Source: JBBROS01 sp965199595
GTDB taxonomy: Bacteria; Pseudomonadota; Alphaproteobacteria; Acetobacterales; Acetobacteraceae
Length of the DNA stretch: 64,000 nucleotides
Reading direction: 5' to 3'
Assembly (NCBI GenBank): GCA_965199595.1
Contig: OZ241182.1
Span: 3,162,001 to 3,226,000, forward strand
The position numbers and the translations under genes are program-made. Positions 8,173-16,631 of this stretch are shown in pieces (within the stretch, counting starts at the first letter, position 1; each line of letters begins with the position of its first letter). A model generated the notes under the pieces. That model ran no database searches and was not told the DNA's origin. It was given only the letters and a program-made list of their open reading frames with translations.

Positions 8173-9369
8173 ATGGTCCTGACGCCGCTGCACCGGCTTT
8201 GGCGCGCCCTGCCGCAGGGGCCGCGCCGCCGGGCCCTGCAGGCCGCCGCCACCCGGCTGGCCCCGCGGCCGGACCGCGTGCCGCCGCCGGCCCAATTGGG
8301 CATCGCCGTCGCAGGCGAGCTGGACCGTGCCTCCGGCCTGGGCGAAGGCGCGCGCCTGATGCTGAGCGGGCTCGATGCGCTGGGTGTCCGCCGCTGGGCG
8401 CTGCGGGCCGGCGACCCGCCGCCGCCGCCGGGCGTGCCGCTGGTGCTGCACGCGAATGCGGCGGCGCTGCCGCTGCGGATGCTGCAGCTGGGCCGGGCCA
8501 TGGTGCGGGGGCGGCGCATCATCGGAGTCTGGCCATGGGAGCTGCCGGTGGTGCCGCCCGCCTGGCTGGCCGGGTTCGGGTTCGTGCACGAGATCTGGGC
8601 GCCCTCCCGGTTCTCGGCCGAGGCGATCCGGCGGGCCATGCCGGCGGGGTTCGACCCCGCGGCGGTCCGTGTCGTGCCGCACTGCGTCGCCTGCGGTCCG
8701 CCCGACCCGGCACCGCAGGACCGCGCCGCCCTGGGCCTGCCGCCCGATGCCGTCATCACGCTGCTGGCGTTCAACCTGGCCTCCAGCTTCGAGCGCAAGA
8801 ACCCGCTTGGCGCCATCGCCGCCCACCAGGCTGCGTTCGGATCGCGCACAGACCGCGTGCTTTTTATACGCGCAGGCGAGACAGGGCATTTCCCCGGCGA
8901 CCTGGCGGCGCTACGAGATGCCGTGGACCGATCGCCCAACATCCTCCTCGACACGACCGTCCGGCCGCGCGCCGAGGCCCACGCCATCATGGCGGCCTGC
9001 GATATCGTGCTGTCGCTGCACCGCAGCGAGGGCTTCGGCCTGGTGCCGGCCGAGGCCATGCTGCTGGGCAGGCCCGTGGTCGCCACCGCCTGGTCCGGCA
9101 CCGAGGATTTCCTCGACGACGATTGGGCCTGCCGCATCCCATTCACCCTTGTCCCGGCCCTGGACCCGCGCGGCGTGTTCGAGGGCCCGGGCGCCGAGTG
9201 GGCCGAACCCGACATCGCCGCCGCCGCCGCCAGCCTCCGCCGCCTTGCCGATGACCCGGCGGAACGCCGCCGCATGGGCCAGGCCGCCCGGAGCGCCGCG
9301 CCCGCGCGGCTCGGGCCCGCCCCGCTTGCCGCAGCCTTGCACGGTTTGGGCATCGGCACCGGCGCATGA
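8173..9369 (+). CDS. glycosyltransferase, GT4-like
   Basis: A 398-residue cytosolic glycosyltransferase with a GT-B layout. The C-terminal half has FNLASSFERKNP (an acceptor/NDP-sugar loop), VRPRAEAHAIMAACDIVLSLHRSEGFGLVPAEAMLLGRPVVA, the classic GT4 EGFGL...E element, and WSGTEDFL. The N-terminal half carries AVAGELDRASGLGEGAR, a GT4-type glycine-rich loop, and WPWELPVVP. Such proteins with the WPWELP motif are usually found in polysaccharide or glycan clusters; the sugar and acceptor are unknown. The product ends in a low-complexity alanine-rich tail. The stop overlaps the next glycosyltransferase start by ATGA, so the two are co-translated. Confidence 0.82.
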   Translation: MVLTPLHRLWRALPQGPRRRALQAAATRLAPRPDRVPPPAQLGIAVAGELDRASGLGEGARLMLSGLDALGVRRWALRAGDPPPPPGVPLVLHANAAALPLRMLQLGRAMVRGRRIIGVWPWELPVVPPAWLAGFGFVHEIWAPSRFSAEAIRRAMPAGFDPAAVRVVPHCVACGPPDPAPQDRAALGLPPDAVITLLAFNLASSFERKNPLGAIAAHQAAFGSRTDRVLFIRAGETGHFPGDLAALRDAVDRSPNILLDTTVRPRAEAHAIMAACDIVLSLHRSEGFGLVPAEAMLLGRPVVATAWSGTEDFLDDDWACRIPFTLVPALDPRGVFEGPGAEWAEPDIAAAAASLRRLADDPAERRRMGQAARSAAPARLGPAPLAAALHGLGIGTGA

Positions 9370-10487
9370 AGGTGCTCGTGTGGCAATGGGGGCGCCATGG
9401 AGCCGGCCCGCTGGTGGCAGCCGCCATGGCGCGGGCGCTTTCCGAGGTTCCCGGTGTGGAGGTCGTGCTGTCGCTCTCCACCAAGGCCGAGCTGCTGGGC
9501 CTGCCGGATGCGCCGCACAACGACCTGCCGGTGCGGACCTATACCAGCCGCCTCGGCTTCATCGGGCGGCTGATGGGAACACCTTGGATGGTGCCGGGGC
9601 TGTCCCGCGACATCCAGGCCGCCGGCATCGACGTCGCGCTCTGCGCCATGCCGGCACCGCTGGACTTTGCCATGGCGGCATCGCTGCGCCGGGCCGGCGT
9701 GCCCTACGCGGTCGTGGTGCATGACGCGCAGCTGCATCCCGGCGACAGCTATCCCATGCAGATCGCGTTGCAGCGCAACCTGCTGAGCGGCGCCAGGCTG
9801 GTGTTTGCGCTCAGCACGCATGTGGCGGGGCAGCTGCGCCGGAACGGCCTGCGCCCCGGCCAGCAACTGCTGCAATCGTCGCTGCCGCCCTTCGTGTTCG
9901 GGCCGACGCCGCCGCCGGTCCGCGCCCATGGCGGCCGGCTCCGGCTGCTCTCCTTCGGCCGGCTGATGCCTTACAAGGGACTCGATCTGCTGGCCGCCGC
10001 GATGGTGCGGCTTGGCGGCTCCGCCGAGATCGAATTGCGCGTCGTCGGCGCCGGGCCCGACAGCCCGGACCTGGTGTTGCTGCAAAGCCTGGATCACGTC
10101 ACGGTCGAGAACCGCTGGGTGCCGGAAGCCGAGTTGAACGACCTGCTCGGCTGGGCCGATGCCTTGATCCTGACGCATCGTGAGGCCAGCCAGAGCGGGG
10201 TGGCGGCGGCCGCCCTCGCCGCCCGGCGCTGGGTGCTCGCCACCCGCGTGGGCGGCCTGGCCGAACAACTGCGTGACCAGCCGAACGCGATCCTGTGCGA
10301 CCCGGAGGCCGCAAGCATCGCCGCGGCGATTGCGCAGCTTCCCGGCAGGGTCGTCCCCGTCCCGGCCACTCCGGGCGACTGGACCGCGACCGCCACCGCG
10401 GTGGCCACCGGCCTGCGAACGCTGCTCGCGCCCGATCTCAACCAGGCGCAGGACGGCTGGGACAAGTCCGGCAACCAGGCGGCCTGA
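9366..10487 (+). CDS. glycosyltransferase family 4 protein
   Basis: A 373-residue GT-B enzyme. The N-terminal domain starts MKVLVWQWGRHGAGP and contains the acceptor-site HD in AVVVHDAQLHPGDSY. The C-terminal domain has LLSFGRLMPYKGLDLLAAAM, typical of GT4 enzymes, then VENRWVPEAELNDLLGWADALILTHREASQSGVAAAALAARRWVLAT, a variant of the E-x7-E donor site. It is coupled by ATGA to the preceding glycosyltransferase and the pair probably acts on the same glycan. There are no adjacent flippase or polymerase genes. It converges with the radical SAM gene, with only 5 bp between the stops. Confidence 0.85.
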   Translation: MKVLVWQWGRHGAGPLVAAAMARALSEVPGVEVVLSLSTKAELLGLPDAPHNDLPVRTYTSRLGFIGRLMGTPWMVPGLSRDIQAAGIDVALCAMPAPLDFAMAASLRRAGVPYAVVVHDAQLHPGDSYPMQIALQRNLLSGARLVFALSTHVAGQLRRNGLRPGQQLLQSSLPPFVFGPTPPPVRAHGGRLRLLSFGRLMPYKGLDLLAAAMVRLGGSAEIELRVVGAGPDSPDLVLLQSLDHVTVENRWVPEAELNDLLGWADALILTHREASQSGVAAAALAARRWVLATRVGGLAEQLRDQPNAILCDPEAASIAAAIAQLPGRVVPVPATPGDWTATATAVATGLRTLLAPDLNQAQDGWDKSGNQAA

Positions 10488-10492
10488 CCCGG

Positions 10493-11653
10493 CTACAGCA
10501 GCGAGAGCTGCGCCGTGGGCCGGGCAAAACGGCTTGCGTCCAGCACCTCCCGCGCGTCGAAACCCAGCTGGCGCCGCATGCGGCGGAAGCGCTGTGCCAG
10601 CAGCTCGGCATAGGCGCCCTCGCCCTTGAAGCGCTGGCCGAACCGGCTGTCGTTCAACTGCCCGGCGCGCGTCTGCCGGATCAGCGCCAGCACGTGCCGG
10701 GCCCGCTCCGGCACGTGTTCGTGCAACCAGGCCGTGAACATGTCGCGCAGCTCAAGCGGCAGGCGAAGCAGCACATAGGCGGCGTGACGCGCCCCGGCCT
10801 TGTGCCCGGCGGCCAGGATCCGCTCCAGCTCCGGGTCGTTCAACCCCGGGATCATCGGTGCTGCCAGCACACCCGTGGGCACGCCAGCCTGGTTCAGCGC
10901 CGCGATCGCCTGCAGCCGCCGGGCCGGGGTGCTGGCCCGCGGCTCCATGATGCGGGCCAGGGCCGGGTCCAGCGTGGTGATCGACAGCCAGACCCGCACC
11001 AGGCCCTTCGCCGCCATCCGCGCCAGGATATCGATATCCGCCAGCACGCCGGCCGATTTGGTGACGATGCTGACCGGATGGTTGAACCGCTCCAGCACCT
11101 CCAGGATGGACCGCGTCAGCCGCAGCGTGCGCTCCACCGGCTGATAGGGGTCCGTGTTGGAGCCCAGGCCCATGGTGCGCGGCGTGTAGCCCGGCTTTGA
11201 CAGCTCACGCTCCAGCAGCTTGGCCACGTCCGGCTTGAACACGATCCTGGTCTCGAAATCGAGCCCGGGGGAGTAGCCGAGATAGGCGTGGCTCGGCCGG
11301 GCATAGCAGTAGATGCAGCCGTGCTCACAGCCGCGATACGGGTTCACCGCACGGTCGAAACCCACGTCCGGGCTGTCGTTCCAGGCGATGGCGGAGCGGG
11401 CGTTGTCACGAACGAGCACCGTCTCTCTTGGCGGCGCCGTCAGTTCATCGCCGGTGAGGAACGACCAGCCATCATCGGCCGGCGCCTGCTGCCGGGCATC
11501 GTAGCGGGAGCCCGGGTTGGTCACGGCCCCCCGGCCCCGCTGGCGCAGCCCTGGCAGCACCACGGCGGGCGCCGGCTCGGCCCGCTCCGACCAATCGAAC
11601 GACGCAAGTGCCTCGGCATCAGGATGGACGGACTGGATCGAACCATCGGGCAT
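10493..11653 (-). CDS. PA0069-family radical SAM protein
   Basis: The product has 386 residues. The radical-SAM cluster motif lies in NPYRGCEHGCIYCYARP (CxxxCxxC), followed by SHAYLGYSPGLDFET, GSNTDPYQPVE and ITTLDPALARIMEPRA, all diagnostic of the PA0069/SplB-like Rv2578c family. No reaction is known. The ATG at 11651-11653 is preceded at good spacing by AAGGGAAC. A further upstream ATG (11710) would only add a charged stretch, so I take the shorter form. The gene lies last in a minus-strand run after UDG-like, slt and moaB, with 76 bp between it and moaB. The C-terminal third is basic and may bind nucleic acid (inference). Confidence 0.88.
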   Translation of the reverse strand: MPDGSIQSVHPDAEALASFDWSERAEPAPAVVLPGLRQRGRGAVTNPGSRYDARQQAPADDGWSFLTGDELTAPPRETVLVRDNARSAIAWNDSPDVGFDRAVNPYRGCEHGCIYCYARPSHAYLGYSPGLDFETRIVFKPDVAKLLERELSKPGYTPRTMGLGSNTDPYQPVERTLRLTRSILEVLERFNHPVSIVTKSAGVLADIDILARMAAKGLVRVWLSITTLDPALARIMEPRASTPARRLQAIAALNQAGVPTGVLAAPMIPGLNDPELERILAAGHKAGARHAAYVLLRLPLELRDMFTAWLHEHVPERARHVLALIRQTRAGQLNDSRFGQRFKGEGAYAELLAQRFRRMRRQLGFDAREVLDASRFARPTAQLSLL

Positions 11654-11729
11654 GTTAACGTTCCCTTTATGTTCCTGACCTACCTTGCGCGCCATGCGAG
11701 GTCCTGTCAAGAACGCAATGAGAACGGAT

Positions 11730-12263
11730 TTAGCGCAGATGCTCCTGCAGCCGTGGCATCAGCTCCACCAGGTTGCACGGCCGGAACCGCGAATCCAGCT
11801 GCCACAGCAGGATGTCGTCCCAGGCATCCTTCACCGCCCCCGTGCTGCCCGGCAGCGCGAACAGCAACGTGCCCCCGGCCACGCCGCCGAGCGCGCGGGA
11901 CTGCATGGTCGATGTCCCGATCTTCTGATAGCTCAACATGCGGAACAGCTCGCCGAAGCCCTCGATCCGCTTTTCCAGCACCCGGTCGAAAGCCTCGGGC
12001 GTCACGTCGCGGCCAGTGATCCCGGTGCCGCCCGTGGTGATGACGCAGTCGATGGCTGGCTGGGCGATCCAGCCGCGCAGGGCCTGCTCGATCGGCCCGG
12101 CATCGTCGCGTTCGATCGCGCGTGCGCCCACCCGATGGCCCGCCGCCTCGATCCGAGCGGCCAGGGTGTCGCCCGATCGATCATCCGCCAGCGTCCGAGT
12201 GTCGGACACGGTAAGCACAGCGATCGTGACAGGAATGAAGGTGCGGCTCTCATCGATCGGCAC
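11730..12263 (-). CDS. moaB: molybdenum cofactor biosynthesis protein MoaB
   Basis: A 177-residue MogA/MoaB-fold protein: IAVLTVSDTRTLADDRSGD near the N-terminus, TTGGTGITGRDVTPEA for molybdopterin binding, GFGELFRMLSYQKIGTSTMQSRALGG and LFALPGSTGAVKDAWDDIL. It adenylylates molybdopterin or assists Moco insertion. The length and the MLSYQKIG segment favour MoaB over MogA. The Moco user in this window is the molybdenum hydroxylase at 30-34 kb, not adjacent. It starts 10 bp after the stop of the lytic transglycosylase gene on the same strand, so the two are probably cotranscribed although unrelated in function. Confidence 0.93.
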   Translation of the reverse strand: MPIDESRTFIPVTIAVLTVSDTRTLADDRSGDTLAARIEAAGHRVGARAIERDDAGPIEQALRGWIAQPAIDCVITTGGTGITGRDVTPEAFDRVLEKRIEGFGELFRMLSYQKIGTSTMQSRALGGVAGGTLLFALPGSTGAVKDAWDDILLWQLDSRFRPCNLVELMPRLQEHLR

Positions 12264-12273
12264 AGGCGTTCCT

Positions 12274-14040
12274 TCAATGCAGGCGGGGTGTCACATCCCG
12301 CCGGTTGGCCTGCACGGCCTGCACGCTCGGCCAGCGGCCGAGAGCAAGCTCGTCCAGGCTCGGCGAAGACAGGTTCAGCTGCGCGGCATACAACCACGTA
12401 TAGGCAAGCGCCCGAGGAATATAGGCCCGCGTCTCCGCGGACGGCAGCGATTCGATGAACAGCAGCGGGTCGTCCTCGTGAAGCGTATCGAGCCACCGCA
12501 CCACGTTGCCCGGTCCGGCATTGTAGGTGGCGAGCAGCCGGATCAGGTCCTTCCCCACCACCTCCATCTGCATCAGCTGCGAGAGATAGCGCTGCCCGAT
12601 ATCGAGGTTGGTCGCCGGGTCATGCAGCCGGATCGGGCCGCCGCGGCCGCCCGAAAGCACGATCTCGGCGGTGCTCGGCATCAGCTGCATCAGGCCCCGC
12701 GCGCCAGCGGGCGACACCGCCCCGGCGTCGAAGTTGGATTCAAGACGGGTCAGCGCATAGACCAGCGCCGGGTCGAAGCGGAACCCGCCCGTGGGCCGCA
12801 GGCGCGCTGCCGGGAGCCGAACCACCGCAGGCTCCATCAACCCGTCCAACTGCCCGCTCAGTTCTGCAAGCCCGGCGGTCCGCGCCACCAGCCGGATCGA
12901 CCGGGCGAACCCGGCCTGTTCCCGGGTCTCGCTGAACAGCAGGCGCAATTCGGCGGCGGCGCGGGTGGGTTGGCCCACCTGCAACAGGCCGAACGCCCTG
13001 GAGCCGCGCGGTGTGGCGGCGATCGCCTCGATGTCCGCCTCGCCCAACGTGCTCTCCGCGGCACTCTCGACCTCGATGCTCTGCCGCAGCAGCCGTCGGG
13101 CCAGCAATCCATAGAAGGTGCGCGGGTCCTGCGCGGCCCGGCGCAGCCACTGGGCATGGTCGCCCCGCGTCACCAATGCCGCACGGGCGGCCCAGAATGC
13201 GGCGCCGGCCCGGCGGCCCGGCGGGATGATCGGCGCCCGGTATGCCGCCTCGAACCACGTCCGCGCCAGTTCCGTGCGGCCCAGGCGCCAGGCGGCCAGG
13301 CCAGCGACCCAGGGCGCGAGCCCGATCTGTCCCTGCGATTGCCAGGTCGCGGCCTCTGCCAGCCGCAGCGCCTCCGCATCGCGCCCCTGGCCGAACAACG
13401 CCTGGGCGATCTCCGCCCGCAACAGGGCGCCGTATTCAGGGGTGATCCCGCGCGTGCGCCGGACCAGCCCGATGGCCCGCTCGATCTGACCGGCGCGCGC
13501 GGCACTGCGCACGGCGCCGTCCAGCACCGGGTTGCGCGGCAACAGCGGGCCGTTCGCCTCGACATCGTCGCCTGGCAGGGCGGAGACGAAGCTGGGCAGG
13601 GCGGGTGCGACGGGCGGAGCTGTACCCCGTGGCAGCCGGGCCACCAGGGCGGCATAGATGGCCGGGGCATCCGGCTGATCGGAATAACGTTCCAGCCAGG
13701 CCTGCAACTCGTCGGCGCCAGGCTTGGCGGCCGAGAGCAGGCGATTGGCGAGAACATGGCCCAGCAACGGATGATCCCGCAGACCTTCCAGCGACGCACC
13801 GGCATCCTTGAACGCCGCGCGCAACAACCCGGCCGTCACCGCCGTGAGCGGGCGCGGCAGCGTCACGCCGTCATTTCCAGGCACGTCGATCCGCGGAATC
13901 GCGAGCGCCATGTCCCCGGACGGGGACGAAGCCCGGGGCGTTGCAGTCGCTTGAGTGGCGGCCCCCGCCAGCATGGCGGCGCCTGCCAGAAACGCTCTGG
14001 CAGCCGAGAAACGTGGGCGCGCAGGGTGGAGCCCTCGCAT
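12274..14040 (-). CDS. soluble lytic murein transglycosylase (Slt70-like)
   Basis: A 588-residue periplasmic enzyme. A signal peptide (about residues 1-33, with ARAFLAGAAMLAGAATQATA) leads into a long alpha-superhelical U-domain, and the C-terminal SLT domain begins near residue 440. It shows LVYALTRLESNFDAGAVSPAGARGLMQLMPSTA: the Glu of LES is the catalytic acid, and GLMQLMP is the family signature. Downstream AGPGNVVRW and ETRAYIPRAL complete the fold. It cleaves the MurNAc-GlcNAc bond of peptidoglycan to give 1,6-anhydro products. It lies 72 bp after the UDG4-like gene and 10 bp before moaB on the minus strand. Confidence 0.92.
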   Translation of the reverse strand: MRGLHPARPRFSAARAFLAGAAMLAGAATQATATPRASSPSGDMALAIPRIDVPGNDGVTLPRPLTAVTAGLLRAAFKDAGASLEGLRDHPLLGHVLANRLLSAAKPGADELQAWLERYSDQPDAPAIYAALVARLPRGTAPPVAPALPSFVSALPGDDVEANGPLLPRNPVLDGAVRSAARAGQIERAIGLVRRTRGITPEYGALLRAEIAQALFGQGRDAEALRLAEAATWQSQGQIGLAPWVAGLAAWRLGRTELARTWFEAAYRAPIIPPGRRAGAAFWAARAALVTRGDHAQWLRRAAQDPRTFYGLLARRLLRQSIEVESAAESTLGEADIEAIAATPRGSRAFGLLQVGQPTRAAAELRLLFSETREQAGFARSIRLVARTAGLAELSGQLDGLMEPAVVRLPAARLRPTGGFRFDPALVYALTRLESNFDAGAVSPAGARGLMQLMPSTAEIVLSGGRGGPIRLHDPATNLDIGQRYLSQLMQMEVVGKDLIRLLATYNAGPGNVVRWLDTLHEDDPLLFIESLPSAETRAYIPRALAYTWLYAAQLNLSSPSLDELALGRWPSVQAVQANRRDVTPRLH

Positions 14041-14112
14041 GGACCGCAGCGGCTACACGCCATGGCGCCCCGGCGCAAAACACGCCATCGCGAGGAACAA
14101 GCCCTGAAAGTG

Positions 14113-14841
14113 TCAGGCGCCGAGCGCAGCGCGCAGGGTGAGCAGGTCCGCCCAGGTGCCGGAACGCGCGCCCGCGCTGCCCAGCCACAGCTCCGGCGGC
14201 AGCATCGGCAGGGCCGGCACCGGCGCCGCCATGCCTGGCACGGTCACGGCCACCCACTTGCCCCGCGCCCGCCGTATGCCGCTCGCGTCGCCCGTCAATG
14301 CCTTCAGGGCCAGGCCGCTCATCAGCACGATCCGCCGCGGCCGGGTCAGCGCCAGCAGGCGGTGGATGAAGGGCAGCGAGGCCGCGATCTCGCCCTCGTT
14401 CGGCGGCCGCCCGCCCGGGGGGCGCCACGGCACCAGGAACGCCAGCAGCAACTCCTCCCGCGACAATCCGGCGCTGCCGAGCACCCGGTCCAGCACCTGG
14501 CCTGGCCTCCCGCTATAGGCCTGGCCCGAGCGGTCATCATCGGGGCCCGGAGCCTCGCCGATCAGCACGAGGCCCGCGGCCGGGTTGCCGGAGGGTCCGA
14601 CGGTGTTGGACGCGGTGGCGCGCAGCGGGCTGTCCGAGGCGTCGATCGCGGCGTGCAGCGCGGCCAGGTCCGCGACGCCTGCGAGGGACGAGCCGGGTGC
14701 AACCGCGCGCGGGACGGTCCTGGCGACCGGCCGAACGATGGCGGCGGCCGGAGCCACGGCAAACCGGTCGACCGGCGTGTCGAGCAGCGCCTCGTCGGCC
14801 CCCCATTCGAGCTGCAGCCGCAACGCCGCCAGGTCGTGCAT
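14113..14841 (-). CDS. uracil-DNA glycosylase family 4-like protein lacking all cysteines
   Basis: This 242-residue protein aligns with family-4 UDGs along its length: an N-terminal LQLEWGADEALLDTPVDR typical of alphaproteobacterial members, then ATASNTV, GNPAAGLVLIGEAPGPDDDRSG (motif A), GRPGQVLDRVL, LVPWRPPGGR, ASLPFIHRL and a C-terminal GTWADLLTLRAAL. It contains no cysteine anywhere, so the Cys4 4Fe-4S cluster of the family cannot form. The usual HPA-Y-LL catalytic loop reads MLPPELWL, and motif A has AYSG instead of PFVG. It may be a repurposed or inactive paralogue. A GTG at 14877 could extend it by 12 residues; I prefer the ATG. It is divergent from the ETF-QO gene. Confidence 0.72.
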   Translation of the reverse strand: MHDLAALRLQLEWGADEALLDTPVDRFAVAPAAAIVRPVARTVPRAVAPGSSLAGVADLAALHAAIDASDSPLRATASNTVGPSGNPAAGLVLIGEAPGPDDDRSGQAYSGRPGQVLDRVLGSAGLSREELLLAFLVPWRPPGGRPPNEGEIAASLPFIHRLLALTRPRRIVLMSGLALKALTGDASGIRRARGKWVAVTVPGMAAPVPALPMLPPELWLGSAGARSGTWADLLTLRAALGA

Positions 14842-14950
14842 CCGCCAGTCCTGCCTCTCGCTCGCACCCGTCGGCACGACAATCTGCTCCGCCGGGTTTT
14901 GCGCAACCCGCCAAAGACCCTACCTTAGCAGAACGGGAGTGGAGGCAGGA

Positions 14951-16576
14951 ATGGCAGAACGCGAGGCGATGGAGTTTGACGTGGTGATCGTGGGGGCTGG
15001 TCCCGCCGGTCTGTCGGCCGCCATCCGCCTGAAACAGCTCGCACCCGACGCGACCGTGTGCGTGGTGGAGAAGGGCGGCGAGGTCGGCGCCCACATCCTC
15101 TCCGGCGCCGTGATCGAGCCGCGTGCCCTGGCGGAACTGATCCCGGACTGGCAGGCCCAGGGCGCCCCGCTGCTCACGCCCGCGGGCGAGGACCGCTTCC
15201 TGTTCCTCACCGCCACACGCAGCATCCGCCTGCCGACGCCGCCGCAGATGCACAACCACGGCAACTATATCGTGAGCCTGGGTGACGTGGTGCGCTGGCT
15301 GGGCCAGCAGGCCGAAGCGCTGGGCGTGGAGGTCTATCCAGGCTTCGCCGCCGCCGAGGTGCTGGAGGAGGATGGCCGCGTCGTCGGCGTCGCGACCGGT
15401 GACATGGGCATCACCAAGGAGGGTGCGCCGGGTGCCAACCACGCCCCCGGCATGGATCTGCGCGCCACCTACACCCTGTTCGCCGAGGGTTGCCGTGGCA
15501 GCCTGAGCAAGCAGCTGATGACCCGGTTTAACCTGCGCGACGGCCGCGACCCGCAGACCTACGCCATCGGCATCAAGGAGTTGTGGGAGATTCCGGCGGA
15601 TCGCCACCAGAAGGGGCTGATCGAGCACACCACCGGCTGGCCGCTCGACCCCGGAACCTATGGCGGCTCCTGGCTGTATCACTTCGGCGAGAACCTGGTC
15701 AGCTACGGTTTCGTCGTCGGGCTGGACTACAAGAACACCTGGCTTTCCCCCTTCGACGAGATGCAGCGGTTCAAGACCCACCCGCAGATGCGCAAGCACT
15801 TCGAGGGCGGCCGACGCATCAGCTACGGCGCCCGGGCCCTCAGCGAGGGCGGATTGCAGTCGATCCCGAAGCTCACCTTTCCCGGTGGCGCACTGATCGG
15901 CGATGGCGCAGGGTTCCTGAACGTGCCGAAGATCAAGGGCACCCATGCCGCCATGAAGTCCGGCATGCTGGCGGCCGAGGCCGTGGCCGCCGCCCTGGCC
16001 GGCGACCGCCCGGCGGAGCCCGCGGGCTACGAGGCCGGCTTCCGCGACAGCTGGCTGCACGAGGAGCTGCATTCCGTCCGCAACGTGCGCCCGGCCTTCG
16101 CCAGGTTCGGCTTCTATGGCGGCATGGCCTATGCGGCGCTCGACACCTATGTGTTCCGCGGCAAGGCGCCCTGGACGCTGCACCACAGGCACCCGGACAA
16201 TGAGGGCCTGACCCCCGCCGCCCAGGCCCCGAAGATCGCCTATCCGAAGCCGGACGGCGTGCTGACCTTCGACCGCCTCTCCTCGGTGTTCATCAGCAAC
16301 ACGAACCACGAGGAGAACCAGCCGGTCCATCTGCGCCTGCGCGACCCGGCCCTGTGGAAAGGCGTCAACTACGACACCTATGCCAGCCCCGAAAGCCGGT
16401 ATTGCCCGGCCGGCGTGTATGAGGCCGTGGGCGTCGAGGAAGGCAACCCGCGCCTGCAGATCAACGCGCAGAACTGCGTCCATTGCAAAACCTGCGATAT
16501 CAAGGACCCCGAGCAGAACATCGACTGGCAGGTGCCGGAAGGCGCCGGCGGACCCAGCTACCCCAGCGGCATGTGA
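14951..16576 (+). CDS. electron transfer flavoprotein-ubiquinone oxidoreductase
   Basis: A 541-residue membrane-associated ETF dehydrogenase. It passes electrons from acyl-CoA and amino-acid dehydrogenases via ETF to ubiquinone. The FAD-binding motif DVVIVGAGPAGLSAAIRL is at residues 10-27, with a second FAD segment GDGAGFLNVPKIKGTHAAMKSG. The C-terminal 4Fe-4S cysteines lie in ESRYCPAGVYE and QNCVHCKTCDIKDP, and the typical ending PEGAGGPSYPSGM is intact. The ATG at 14951 follows GGAGGCAGGA, a strong ribosome-binding site, which settles the start. No etfAB genes are nearby. A 21-bp partial tandem duplication covers its last codons. Confidence 0.95.
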   Translation: MAEREAMEFDVVIVGAGPAGLSAAIRLKQLAPDATVCVVEKGGEVGAHILSGAVIEPRALAELIPDWQAQGAPLLTPAGEDRFLFLTATRSIRLPTPPQMHNHGNYIVSLGDVVRWLGQQAEALGVEVYPGFAAAEVLEEDGRVVGVATGDMGITKEGAPGANHAPGMDLRATYTLFAEGCRGSLSKQLMTRFNLRDGRDPQTYAIGIKELWEIPADRHQKGLIEHTTGWPLDPGTYGGSWLYHFGENLVSYGFVVGLDYKNTWLSPFDEMQRFKTHPQMRKHFEGGRRISYGARALSEGGLQSIPKLTFPGGALIGDGAGFLNVPKIKGTHAAMKSGMLAAEAVAAALAGDRPAEPAGYEAGFRDSWLHEELHSVRNVRPAFARFGFYGGMAYAALDTYVFRGKAPWTLHHRHPDNEGLTPAAQAPKIAYPKPDGVLTFDRLSSVFISNTNHEENQPVHLRLRDPALWKGVNYDTYASPESRYCPAGVYEAVGVEEGNPRLQINAQNCVHCKTCDIKDPEQNIDWQVPEGAGGPSYPSGM

Positions 16577-16604
16577 TATGCCGCCAGCGGCATGTGACGT
16601 GCGT
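16563..16604 (+). repeat. 21-bp tandem duplication over the ETF-QO stop codon
   Basis: CCAGCGGCATGTGA occurs at 16563-16576 and again at 16584-16597. The two 21-bp units match at about 17 of 21 positions. The first copy encodes the last residues PSGM and the stop codon. The second lies in the short spacer before the TPR lipoprotein gene. It looks like a replication slippage product and has no evident function. Confidence 0.75.
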
Positions 16605-16631
16605 CTCCCCCACCCGAGCAGTAGGCAAACG

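Noticed and set aside
6897..10268. Very long minus-strand ORF opposite DppD/DppF and the glycosyltransferases
   Set aside because: It is a shadow frame with repetitive composition and no family match; four recognised genes lie opposite.
11938..14928. 996-codon plus-strand ORF opposite moaB, slt and UDG-like genes
   Set aside because: Low-complexity composition rich in Arg, Gln, Pro and Gly; the opposite genes have clear domains.
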